Source: JAICKN01 sp036491415 (lineage in GTDB: Bacteria; Acidobacteriota; Terriglobia; Terriglobales; Acidobacteriaceae). Taken from it: a DNA stretch of 59,477 nt. Below, piece by piece: positions 1-7,450 of the stretch. Position 1 is the first letter of the stretch, and each line of letters begins with the position of its first letter. The DNA lies in the NCBI GenBank assembly GCA_036491415.1, contig DASXCC010000097.1, positions 1 through 59,477 on the forward strand. The letters run 5' to 3'. Made by a program: the position numbers and the translations under genes. The notes under the pieces were generated by a model, which was not told the origin of the DNA, ran no database searches, and saw only the letters and a program-made list of their open reading frames with translations.

Positions 1-276
1 GGAAACCGGGATCTTTACGAAGACGTTATCTTTAGTCTTCGTCTCAACATCCAAGGAAAGCTGCTGCACGCGCAAATCGATACGAGCAGCAATCTGATCC
101 AGCCATGGCAATTTGAAATTGATTCCGGCATTGGCTACCCGCAGGAACTTGCCCATTCGCTGCACAATGACGGCTTCCGCGGTCCGTACCTGAAAAAATC
201 CGCTCAGGATTGTGCCCAATGCAAAGATTCCAACGACCGCATACACAAATAAGCTCAATACCTGCGAGCTATCCAT
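1..276 (-). CDS. SPFH/band-7 (stomatin/prohibitin-like) membrane protein, N-terminal fragment
   Basis: The gene runs off the left edge, so only the first 92 codons are visible. The start ATG (274-276) is preceded by a GGGGAGGG ribosome binding site. Residues of about 8-27 form a single hydrophobic segment (FVYAVVGIFALGTIL...). It is followed by RTAEAVIVQRMGKFLR and a region with INFKLPWLDQIAARIDLRVQ and LDVETKTKDNVFVKIPV, the characteristic opening of the SPFH domain. Proteins of this family are anchored in the inner membrane and oligomerise into membrane microdomains, often as HflK/HflC, QmcA or flotillin types. The subtype cannot be decided from the fragment. Identification as an SPFH protein is secure; the function is inferred from the family only. 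Confidence 0.85.
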   Translation of the reverse strand, partial: MDSSQVLSLFVYAVVGIFALGTILSGFFQVRTAEAVIVQRMGKFLRVANAGINFKLPWLDQIAARIDLRVQQLSLDVETKTKDNVFVKIPVS

Positions 277-401
277 TACTACCCTCCCCACGCGATTGTT
301 CTGACAAGGCAGAACCAAAGAATGGCCCGAATCATACTAATTTGCACGGGCCCATACAATGGAAATGTGGTTCTCTGAAGGCGTGGGATGAATGCCTGAC
401 G

Positions 402-923
402 CTACTGGTACTGTTGGATGGCCGCGACCAGATCCTCGAAATCGAACGGTGCATCGTGACGATGATTGTTAATGAAGAACGTTGGAGTTCCATTCACGCC
501 GCTGCGGACACCACTCATGAAGTCGGTCCGCACCTTCTCAGCATATTGCTCAGATTTTAGGGCCTTCGCCAACGCTGGCCCTTGCAAGCCAAGCCCGACG
601 GCGAGTTCGATAAGAACGTCAGCACTCAATCGCCTTTGATGTTCAAAAATGGCGTCGTGCATCTCCCAGAACTTTTCGTGAGCAGCGGCGAATTCAGCGG
701 ATTCTGCCGCCATCTGCGCATGCGGATGGGCCTGCACCAGCGGGAAGTTGCGGAAGACAAAGCGCAACTGATTGCCGAAATGCTCTTGCACCCGCTTGAC
801 GATAGGGTACGCGGCCCCGCAATGCGGGCACTCGTAGTCTCCGTATTCCACAAGAGTAATGGCTGCGCTGCCATCCCCTTGAATATGATCTTTTGCGGTA
901 ACTGGAACTTTTAACTCAGCCAT
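402..923 (-). CDS. DsbA-family thiol-disulfide oxidoreductase without signal peptide
   Basis: The 173-residue protein has a thioredoxin fold with the redox motif CPHC at residues 32-35, inside YGDYECPHCGAAYP, and a cis-Pro loop GTPTFFIN near residue 145. Between them lies the helical insertion typical of DsbA. No signal peptide or membrane segment is present, unlike periplasmic DsbA, so it resembles the cytoplasmic DsbA-like group also found fused to NhaA-type antiporters. The likely role is thiol-disulfide exchange in the cytoplasm. It lies just downstream of the peroxiredoxin gene on the same strand (60-bp gap), so the two may form a redox or oxidative-stress unit. The start has an AAGGGG-type ribosome binding site. 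Family assignment is certain; the substrate is unknown. Confidence 0.9.
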   Translation of the reverse strand: MAELKVPVTAKDHIQGDGSAAITLVEYGDYECPHCGAAYPIVKRVQEHFGNQLRFVFRNFPLVQAHPHAQMAAESAEFAAAHEKFWEMHDAIFEHQRRLSADVLIELAVGLGLQGPALAKALKSEQYAEKVRTDFMSGVRSGVNGTPTFFINNHRHDAPFDFEDLVAAIQQYQ

Positions 924-983
924 ACGTCACCCCTTGTTTACGCCGTGTCGTCAGACAATTTCTGTACAGCTTTACTTCATAAC

Positions 984-1451
984 TCATTTCGGCAAATCTT
1001 CGAGCGCCTGCAGAATGCCGTCCGCACCCGGGTTCACTGCGATCGGCGAACAATAGCTCCAGGTGATGGTTCCATTCTTATCGATCACAAATAGCGCGCG
1101 CTCGCAAATGCCATCATTTTCGCGGTACACACCATATTTTTTAGATATTGCGCCTTTCGGCTCGAAATCAGCCAGTAAAGGAAAATGCAAATGCCGGGCT
1201 TCTGCAAACGCCGCATGACACCAGACCCCATCCACGGAAATGCCCAGGAGTTCAGCTTTGTGCTTCTGAAATTCAGGCAGGATCTCGTTATAGAACGCCA
1301 TCTGATCGCCGCAAACCGGACTCCAATCTGCAGGATAAAAAGCCAGGACGATGGGCTGACCTTTGAGTTCCGAGAGAGACAGCTTTTGATCGGCCGTAAC
1401 CGGCAAAGTAAATTCTGGGGCTTTCGTGCCCGGGGCAAGAATTTGAGACAT
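984..1451 (-). CDS. Peroxiredoxin (AhpC/TSA family)
   Basis: The 155-residue protein reduces peroxides through an active-site cysteine. The peroxidatic Cys is at residue 47 in FYPADWSPVCGDQ, which matches the family pattern P-x3-(S/T)-x2-C. Other cysteines at 78, 116 and 134 are candidate resolving residues. The domain starts with APGTKAPEFTLP and includes the LLADFEP and KYGVYRE blocks typical of BCP/AhpE-like peroxiredoxins. The start is preceded by GGAGGAAATGA, a strong ribosome binding site. The electron donor is not evident from context, but the DsbA-like protein encoded just downstream is a candidate partner. The exact subfamily (AhpE against BCP/PrxQ) is not resolved. Confidence 0.92.
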   Translation of the reverse strand: MSQILAPGTKAPEFTLPVTADQKLSLSELKGQPIVLAFYPADWSPVCGDQMAFYNEILPEFQKHKAELLGISVDGVWCHAAFAEARHLHFPLLADFEPKGAISKKYGVYRENDGICERALFVIDKNGTITWSYCSPIAVNPGADGILQALEDLPK

Positions 1452-1564
1452 TCATTTCCTCCGTACATTTCGATAGTAGTTGGGACAACAGAAATCAACA
1501 ACCGCGCCAGCAAGAATAAATTTGCTCATCCGCAGCAGAAAATATACTGACGCTACTACAAAGT

Positions 1565-2347
1565 CTATCCGCCAACGCGAACAGAAAGCATGGAGATTGA
1601 GCCTCCATCAATGCCTTCCACGGGAAAATTGACTTTTTCTTTTTCTTGCCGTGTCGCGAGAACGTACAGCAACGGCAGGTAATGGTCCGGCGTGGGAATG
1701 GCCAGCAAAGCATCGCGACCGAGCTTTTCGTAATTTACCAACGGAGAGAATTCGGATGCTTTCATCATCTCCCTTGCTTCGCTTTCAAAACGAACGGCCC
1801 AATCGTAAGGATCAGGCATGTGACGTCCCCAGGCGTAAGCATGAAGATTGTGGACCAGATTGCCGCTACCCACAATCAACACACCTTCCTCCCGCAATGA
1901 CGCCAATCTCTTTCCAATTTCGAAATGAAACGACGCGGGTTGCGTTTCATCAATACTGAGTTGGACGATGGGAATATCAGCTTCCGGATACACATGGCGC
2001 AATACCGACCATGTACCGTGATCCAATCCCCAGGAATCGTCGAGTTGAACAGGTACGGGCTCCAACAGCTTTTGTATTTTTCGCGCCAGTCCCGGGTCGC
2101 CGGGCGCAGGATACGTCACTTGATACAGTTCTTTGGGGAAGCCGCCAAAATCATGAATGGTCCGTGGCGAGGTCGAGATGGTCACACCGGTTCCGGGAAC
2201 AAACCAATGTGCTGAGATGGCCACAATACCTTTTGGCTTGCCGGTCTCCATTCCAATTTGTTGCCATGCCTGGGTGTACTGATTGTTGAGCAAGGCATTC
2301 ATCGGATTACCGTGGCCGAAGAATATGGCAGGCAATATCTTTCCCAT
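1565..2347 (-). CDS. ygiD: 4,5-DOPA dioxygenase extradiol-type protein (YgiD family)
   Basis: The 260-residue protein follows E. coli YgiD nearly end to end. It has the metal-site region FFGHGNPMNAL near the N-terminus, SAHWFVPGTGVTI, HDFGGFPKELYQVTYPAPG, LDHGTWSVL, GSGNLVHNL and PTPDHYLPLLYVL. The family is class III extradiol ring-cleaving dioxygenases with a His-coordinated metal, acting in the cytoplasm on DOPA-like catechols. The start at 2347 was chosen because AGAGGG lies just upstream and the following MGKILPAIFFGHG matches the family N-terminus. A longer frame begins at 2410 but adds an unconserved stretch. The physiological substrate here is unknown. The gene is divergent from the DinB-like gene. 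Confidence 0.9.
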   Translation of the reverse strand: MGKILPAIFFGHGNPMNALLNNQYTQAWQQIGMETGKPKGIVAISAHWFVPGTGVTISTSPRTIHDFGGFPKELYQVTYPAPGDPGLARKIQKLLEPVPVQLDDSWGLDHGTWSVLRHVYPEADIPIVQLSIDETQPASFHFEIGKRLASLREEGVLIVGSGNLVHNLHAYAWGRHMPDPYDWAVRFESEAREMMKASEFSPLVNYEKLGRDALLAIPTPDHYLPLLYVLATRQEKEKVNFPVEGIDGGSISMLSVRVGG

Positions 2348-2488
2348 ACGGCCCTCTTGATCTCTTATCGTACTTGAGAGCAAACTTTCCTGTCGTGCAG
2401 AGCTGCGCAAATTTCACAAAATAAATAAAAAACATCGTACTCGTGACATCCAAATCTAAGAACTCGTAATTTCACCTCCGGAGAATCT

Positions 2489-2992
2489 ATGGCTATTAAA
2501 GACCTGCTCCTTTCTGAATTTGACGAAGAAATGCGAAAGACTCGCATCACGCTGGAACGCGTTCCCCTCGATAAGCCTGATTTTTCGCCCCATAAAAAAT
2601 CCATGCCGTTGGGAAAACTTGCGCCGCACGTAGCGCAGCTCTCGCGTTTTGGAGCGACGATTTTAACGACACCGGAATTTGATTTCGCCACAGGCAGTTA
2701 CAAAGCGATGCCGCTGGAGTCGACAGCCCAACTCCTAAAAGCATTCGATGACGGCGCGGCGGAAGCTCGTAAAGCCTTGGATTCCCTGCCCGATGAGGCA
2801 TGGACGCAGAACTGGAAGCTTGCCGCGAACGGCAAACCCATTTTTCAGGGATCGCGATTCATGGCTTACCGGCAGATGTATCTCAATCACCTGGTGCATC
2901 ATCGCGCCCAACTAGGTATTTATTTGCGGCTGAATGAAAAGCCTGTGCCGGCAACCTATGGCCCCTCCGCAGACGAGACTCTCGGCTTCTGA
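2489..2992 (+). CDS. DinB-like (DUF1569/DfsB-type) putative metal-dependent enzyme
   Basis: The 167-residue protein is predicted to be an all-alpha four-helix bundle. It has the spaced histidines of the DinB/YfiT superfamily: one in KLAPHVAQL near residue 50 and the C-terminal pair in YLNHLVHHRAQLGIYLR. That C-terminal motif is the hallmark of the superfamily, where three His residues bind a divalent metal. Some members are thiol S-transferases for bacillithiol or mycothiol, but the thiol used here cannot be read from sequence. The start has a CGGAGAA ribosome binding site. A stem-loop follows at 3002-3028. Superfamily assignment is strong; the reaction is unknown. Confidence 0.85.
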   Translation: MAIKDLLLSEFDEEMRKTRITLERVPLDKPDFSPHKKSMPLGKLAPHVAQLSRFGATILTTPEFDFATGSYKAMPLESTAQLLKAFDDGAAEARKALDSLPDEAWTQNWKLAANGKPIFQGSRFMAYRQMYLNHLVHHRAQLGIYLRLNEKPVPATYGPSADETLGF

Positions 2993-3001
2993 TAAGGCAA
3001 A

Positions 3002-3028
3002 GGCTGGAAATCCGCTTGGATTCCAGCC
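3002..3028 (+). terminator. Stem-loop after the DinB-like gene, possible terminator
   Basis: GGCTGGAAATCC and GGATTCCAGCC form an 11-bp stem with one bulged A and a four-base loop, starting 10 bases after the stop codon. No uridine run follows, so it may stabilise the mRNA 3' end rather than terminate efficiently. Confidence 0.45.
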
Positions 3029-3174
3029 GAGACCGCCACATTTGCGCAAAGATTTGCACCACGTCTGCATGGACGCCCGTTAACCCCTATTTTTCAGTTA
3101 AATATGGTTTGGCAGGGGTCTTGCATATATCCAGGGCGGAGCCTAGTGGAACCCAGGAAAATGGCTCCGATCGT

Positions 3175-3202
3175 CCTTTTTGGCTTATCCTTTTTGGCTT
3201 AT
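3175..3202 (+). repeat. Two tandem copies of a 14-bp unit
   Basis: CCTTTTTGGCTTAT occurs twice head to tail, followed by a further CC. It lies 44 bp before the start of the small secreted protein gene, in its probable promoter or 5' leader region. This looks like a recent slippage duplication; no known regulator site is recognised. Confidence 0.8.
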
Positions 3203-3245
3203 CCAAAGCGGATTGATGAATCCCAGATTCTGGAGCCTTGAACCA

Positions 3246-3566
3246 ATGAAGACTGCATTTTTTGCCATCTGCTTTTTGTTCGCGACCTCGGCGTTTGCAC
3301 AAAACTCACTCGGTGCCGGCCATCTAAGCAATCAGCCCACCGTATATGAATTCGACAGTCATCCGGAAAAAGCTGCGTATCGGGCGATGGGAACAGAAGA
3401 AAGTCTGTTAAATACCAACTCGCCTTTTACCGCCGCGCAAGGGGAACGTCCGCTGTGGGAAGTAGCTCCGAAAATCGAAGTAGTCCCGCTCGGCGACATC
3501 GCACGCGCCTACAAAAAGGATCACGCTGCTGTGCCGAAATCCACGATGGTGTGGGAAAACTTCTAG
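3246..3566 (+). CDS. Small secreted protein of unknown function
   Basis: The 106-residue protein starts with a clear Sec signal peptide, MKTAFFAICFLFATSAFAQ, with probable cleavage after AFA. The start was placed here because upstream in-frame codons would put unconserved sequence before the signal peptide. The mature part is polar, with no repeats, cysteines or membrane segments; it includes NQPTVYEFDSHPEKAAYRAMGTEESLL and KIEVVPLGDIARAYKKDH. I do not recognise a family. It is probably periplasmic. It is transcribed alone and shares a convergent terminator with the cupin gene on the opposite strand. Confidence 0.7.
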   Translation: MKTAFFAICFLFATSAFAQNSLGAGHLSNQPTVYEFDSHPEKAAYRAMGTEESLLNTNSPFTAAQGERPLWEVAPKIEVVPLGDIARAYKKDHAAVPKSTMVWENF

Positions 3567-3600
3567 GTTAGAGATTCCGCAATAAATTCTGTTTTGTCCT

Positions 3601-3627
3601 GGCGCGGGCGAAAGTCCGCGCCTTCTC
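3601..3627. terminator. Intrinsic terminator between convergent genes
   Basis: GGCGCGG (3601-3607) and CCGCGCC (3616-3622) form a 7-bp GC stem with an eight-base loop, followed on the plus strand by TTCTCCTTTTT. It lies between the stop of the small secreted protein and the stop of the opposite-strand cupin gene. It is good for plus-strand termination and may also affect the minus strand. Confidence 0.75.
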
Positions 3628-3638
3628 CTTTTTACCAA

Positions 3639-4082
3639 TCACTCCTTAGGCGTTTCTGACGAAGCCCAGCTGATGACATCGTACGTCGCTGGGCCGTCAC
3701 CAACATTCTTCAGCCCATGAAGAATATTCGAGCCATTAATGATCACCGATCCTGGACCGGCCCGCTTCCATTCGCCGTTCACCAAAGCCTCCACCGTCCC
3801 TTGTTGAATGATTAACACTTCTTCATTGAAATGTTTATGCGGCGGATGCGAAGCCAGCCCTGGATTGAGCGTGGTCACGTGCACTTCAAGCTCGCGTAGC
3901 GTTGCCGTCGGTCCGCGAAAGACGGCCCGCGTCGAACCAATCGGCGTCTGCTTGACGACAAGGTTATTCCAGTCAAAGAGCTTGGATTCGAATGCAGGCT
4001 TGGACTGATCGGCAAAAGCCACGGCACACAAAGTTCCTACAACCGCGAGCACAGCAATGGAAACATCCCGGCGTGTGATCAT
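3639..4082 (-). CDS. Exported cupin-domain protein
   Basis: The 147-residue protein opens with MITRRDVSIAVLAVVGTLCAVAFA, a signal peptide whose RR could make it Tat-dependent but without a full twin-arginine consensus. A single cupin domain follows. Motif 1 is HPPHKHFNEEVLIIQQGTVEALV, giving the metal-binding His-x3-His and Glu, and motif 2 is around GSNILHGLKNVG. Small cupins of this kind bind a metal and can be dioxygenases, isomerases or sensors; no substrate can be assigned. It is 8 bp downstream of the GlcG-like gene on the same strand, so the two are almost certainly co-transcribed and both exported. Confidence 0.88.
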   Translation of the reverse strand: MITRRDVSIAVLAVVGTLCAVAFADQSKPAFESKLFDWNNLVVKQTPIGSTRAVFRGPTATLRELEVHVTTLNPGLASHPPHKHFNEEVLIIQQGTVEALVNGEWKRAGPGSVIINGSNILHGLKNVGDGPATYDVISWASSETPKE

Positions 4083-4090
4083 AAGTTCTC

Positions 4091-4576
4091 CTATCTAGGG
4101 TCAGTTTTAAACGCTGCGTCAATTCCTGCCTGCGCAATGGCTTCATCGTTTTCTGATTTTGATCCGCTGGCGGCGATCCCGCCGATCGTCTGTCCATCTA
4201 CTTTGATAGGTAATCCGCCTTGGTTCGGGAAAAAGTCAGGGAATGCCAATACTTCCATATTTCCCTTTTTCAATTCATCCTCGCCATTTTTTGAAGGACT
4301 TCGATAGAGCGCGGCGTGTCGCGCTTTTTTCCGGCAGAAATCTAAAGTGTTGAAGGATGCAGTGTCGGCTTTTTCAAGGAACAAAAGATTTCCCGTGTCG
4401 TCCACTACGCAGATGGTGACTTGCGTGTTGAGGTCTTTGGCCTTGGCTTCGGCGCCGGTAATCATGGTTTTGATCGTGGCCAGATTCAATACTTTCTTCG
4501 TAGATAAATCCGCAGCAGATGAAATTCCTGCAAGAACCAGTACTACAAGAATCAGCTTCATAATTTTGCAAATCAT
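4091..4576 (-). CDS. Exported GlcG/HbpS-family protein
   Basis: The 161-residue protein starts with a signal peptide (MICKIMKLILVVLVLAGISSA). The rest matches the GlcG/HbpS (DUF336) fold: ATIKTMITGAEAKAKDL, VDDTGNLLFLEKAD, SFNTLDFCRKKARHAALYRSPS, FPNQGGLPIKVDGQTIGGIAASG. Family members bind haem or corrin-like cofactors extracellularly, or sit in glycolate and diol operons; the ligand here is unknown. The start at 4576 has TTAGGAGC upstream; an in-frame extension to 4615 would place residues before the signal peptide. It probably heads a two-gene operon with the exported cupin 8 bp downstream. Confidence 0.88.
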   Translation of the reverse strand: MICKIMKLILVVLVLAGISSAADLSTKKVLNLATIKTMITGAEAKAKDLNTQVTICVVDDTGNLLFLEKADTASFNTLDFCRKKARHAALYRSPSKNGEDELKKGNMEVLAFPDFFPNQGGLPIKVDGQTIGGIAASGSKSENDEAIAQAGIDAAFKTDPR

Positions 4577-4703
4577 AGTTGCTCCTAACCGGCATTGCTC
4601 TAAGTTCAAAATCATTTACTATCCGCAGCGTAGGGCAGCTAGACTAACATTCGTTTTCAGGGCGTACAATTTATGTTTTCTAAAACAACTAATTCATCCC
4701 GAC

Positions 4704-7421
4704 ATGAAATCTTCCAACATTTCTCGGCGTGATTTTATACAGGTAACAGCACTCTCCCTCGGCGCTCTCGGGTCGGGATCCGCTGCTCTCGCAAAGCTGT
4801 CCGGCGAGAAAACAGTTTCTATCGTCGCCGATCCTGACGATCCGATTGCCGGCGCGGCTCCCGTTGCATGGGCATTGCAGGAATTGAGCAAGGCGCTCAC
4901 GGAAAAATATATTGCGGTGCGCAGCGCGCCCTTACTGGAACAGAAGCCAACAGCAGACTTTTACATCATCGCTGCTGGAAGCTCTTCTGCTTTGGCTCTG
5001 CCCATTCTTCACGCAACCGGCGCATACGTAGCCAAGCATCCAGAATCGTTAGGATTAGTTCCCTCCACTCATAAAGGGAAACCAGCGCTGCTGGCCTGCG
5101 GCCATGATGCGCGCGGATTGATGTATGCGCTTTTGGAATTGACCGACCAGGTCAAGCATTCCGAAAAACCGCTGGAGTCGCTGCAACTGCAAGCATCCAT
5201 CGCGGAAGAACCGTTCAATCGCGCTCGCAGTATCGGGAAGCTTTTCTCCAGTGATGTTGAAGACAAACCCTGGTTTAACGATCACGAAATGTGGCCGGCT
5301 TACTTCGCGATGCTGGCGACAAACCGGATCAATCGCTTCAACTTCAGCGTGGGTATTGGTTACGACACACTCGAGTACGTCACCGATTCTTATTTTCTCT
5401 TTGCTTATCCGTTTCTGCTGTCAGTTCCGGGGTATAACGTCCGCGCGGTAAATCTGCCGGATGAAGAGCGGGATCACAACCTGGAGATGTTGCAATACAT
5501 CAGCTCGCAAGCCGTCGCGCACGGTATCGACTTCCAGTTGGGAATTTGGACGCACGGCTACATATGGGAGAAGACTCCGCACTCCAACTATACGATTGAG
5601 GGCATCACATCGGAAAATCATGCAGCGTATTCACGGGACGCGCTTGCGGCGGTGCTCAAAGCTTGCCCGGACATCAGTGGAGTGACCATCCGGACGCACG
5701 GTGAAAGCGGAGTCAAAGAAGGCAACTTTGATTTCTGGAAGACAGTCTTTCAAGGCGTGCCGCAATCGGGGCGAAAAGTTGAAATCGACCTCCATACAAA
5801 AGGACTGAACCAGACCATCCTTGATTCCGCGCTGGACACAGAAATGCCCATTAAACTGTCGCCCAAATATTGGGCGGAGCATATGGGACTTCCCTACCAG
5901 CAAGCTGCGATCCGTGAATTGGAGATGCCGCAGCAAGACCGCAAAGCGCAGGACTTTTATTCGCTCAGCACGGGCTCGCGAATTTTTACGCGCTATGGCT
6001 ATGCTGATTTCCTGCGCGAAGAGAGGCCTTACACTCTGATCTATCGCATATGGCCCGGCACGCATCGTTTTTTATTGTGGGGCGACCCGGTTTCCAGTGC
6101 AGCCCACGCACGCGCATTTACCTTCTGCGGAAGCGATGGAGTCGAACTTTACGAACCGCTTTCTTTTCGAGGCAGGCGCGGCTCGGGACTTCCCGGCAAC
6201 CGTTGCGCTTACGCCGACGAATCGCTGGTGCCACGCTACGACTGGGAAAAATATCTATACACGTATCGCACCTGGGGACGATTGCTCTATAACCCCAACA
6301 CAGCGCCTGATGTCTGGCAGCGTTCGCTGCGTAAAGACTTCAAGGCGAGCGCACCCGCAGTGGAATCGGCACTTGGCGCTGCGACGCGTATTGTGCCGCT
6401 TATTACAACAGCACATTTGCCGTCGGCGGCGAATGATACGTACGGCCCGGAGTTTTACACCAACCAATCCATCGTAGATGCGGAAAAATATTCTCCTTAC
6501 GGCGATACGCCAGCCCCGAAAGTTTTTGGGAATGTCAGCCCGCTCGATCCGCAAATGTTCGCACGCATCCATGACTATGCCAGTGATTTACTCAAGGGCG
6601 AGCGCAGCGGCAAATATTCGCCGATTGAGGTCGCTAGCTGGTTGGAGAGTCTTTGCGACACCGCGTCCACCAAACTCACGCAGGCGGAGATAAATGCCGA
6701 CAAAAATGATCCGGCATTTCGTCGCATGGCTGCCGATGTACAAATTGAAATTGGACTGGGCAGGTTCTTCGCGGCGAAGTTTCGCAGCGGCATGCTCTAC
6801 GCCATTTATGAACAATCCGGAGACCGCACCGCGCTGGAAGAATCTTTAAAAGCTTACCGGCGTGCGCGGGACATTTGGGCAGACTTTGCAAACGACGCCG
6901 GGCGCGTTTACAGCTCTGACATTTCTTTCGGCCCGCATCCTTATCAGCGCGGAAATTGGTCAGATCGCATACCTGCAATCGACGACGATATCGCGACCAT
7001 GGCCAAGAAGCTGGAATCAACGACAAATCAGATTGAAGACCAGACGAGCGTTCGGGCTGCGGTTCAGGAAGCTTTAGGCAATCCAACGCGCGGCCCCATT
7101 CATTGCACGCACACTCCACCGCAACAATTCACTCACGGGAAAGACCTGCCACTCGCGTTATCTGTAAAGCATCCGAATCCAATCTCAGTGCGCTTATGGT
7201 ACCGGCACGTGAATCAATCCGAACATTACGAAAGCGCGGAGTTGCAGCGCAACGGCGACGAATTTCAAGGAACCATTCTGTCTGCCTACACGGATTCACA
7301 ATATCCGCTGCAATATTATTTTGAGCTTAAACAAGGGAAAGATAAGGCTTGGATGTATCCAGGTCTCGACAACGACTTGATGAATCAGCCCTATTTTGTG
7401 GTTCGCTCGGCGAAAAGTTGA
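4704..7421 (+). CDS. Tat-exported putative glycoside hydrolase (alpha-glucuronidase-like)
   Basis: The 905-residue protein starts with a twin-arginine signal (NISRRDFIQVTALSLGALGSGSAALA). Residues of about 38-150 look like the alpha/beta N-terminal domain of GH67/GH20-type enzymes (VSIVADPDDPIAGAAPVAWALQELS, then CGHDARGLMYALLEL). A probable TIM barrel follows, with FNFSVGIGYDTLEY, IDFQLGIWTHGYIW, ISGVTIRTHGESGV and KLSPKYWAEHMGLPYQ. The C-terminal part is helical and ends in a beta-rich module (about 810-905). The layout suggests a periplasmic or surface polysaccharide-degrading enzyme, perhaps acting on glucuronate side chains. The ATG at 4704 gives the proper Tat signal; an open frame extends upstream but is not coding-like. 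The specific activity is an inference. Confidence 0.7.
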   Translation: MKSSNISRRDFIQVTALSLGALGSGSAALAKLSGEKTVSIVADPDDPIAGAAPVAWALQELSKALTEKYIAVRSAPLLEQKPTADFYIIAAGSSSALALPILHATGAYVAKHPESLGLVPSTHKGKPALLACGHDARGLMYALLELTDQVKHSEKPLESLQLQASIAEEPFNRARSIGKLFSSDVEDKPWFNDHEMWPAYFAMLATNRINRFNFSVGIGYDTLEYVTDSYFLFAYPFLLSVPGYNVRAVNLPDEERDHNLEMLQYISSQAVAHGIDFQLGIWTHGYIWEKTPHSNYTIEGITSENHAAYSRDALAAVLKACPDISGVTIRTHGESGVKEGNFDFWKTVFQGVPQSGRKVEIDLHTKGLNQTILDSALDTEMPIKLSPKYWAEHMGLPYQQAAIRELEMPQQDRKAQDFYSLSTGSRIFTRYGYADFLREERPYTLIYRIWPGTHRFLLWGDPVSSAAHARAFTFCGSDGVELYEPLSFRGRRGSGLPGNRCAYADESLVPRYDWEKYLYTYRTWGRLLYNPNTAPDVWQRSLRKDFKASAPAVESALGAATRIVPLITTAHLPSAANDTYGPEFYTNQSIVDAEKYSPYGDTPAPKVFGNVSPLDPQMFARIHDYASDLLKGERSGKYSPIEVASWLESLCDTASTKLTQAEINADKNDPAFRRMAADVQIEIGLGRFFAAKFRSGMLYAIYEQSGDRTALEESLKAYRRARDIWADFANDAGRVYSSDISFGPHPYQRGNWSDRIPAIDDDIATMAKKLESTTNQIEDQTSVRAAVQEALGNPTRGPIHCTHTPPQQFTHGKDLPLALSVKHPNPISVRLWYRHVNQSEHYESAELQRNGDEFQGTILSAYTDSQYPLQYYFELKQGKDKAWMYPGLDNDLMNQPYFVVRSAKS

Positions 7422-7450
7422 AACTAGTTGAGACATACATATCCCTGAAA

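Noticed and set aside
582..914. Plus-strand frame inside the DsbA-like gene
   Set aside because: It is the shadow of a well-supported minus-strand gene with conserved CPHC and cis-Pro motifs.
4347..4703. Upstream extension of the glycoside hydrolase reading frame
   Set aside because: It would bury the Tat signal inside the protein and overlaps the GlcG-like gene on the opposite strand.
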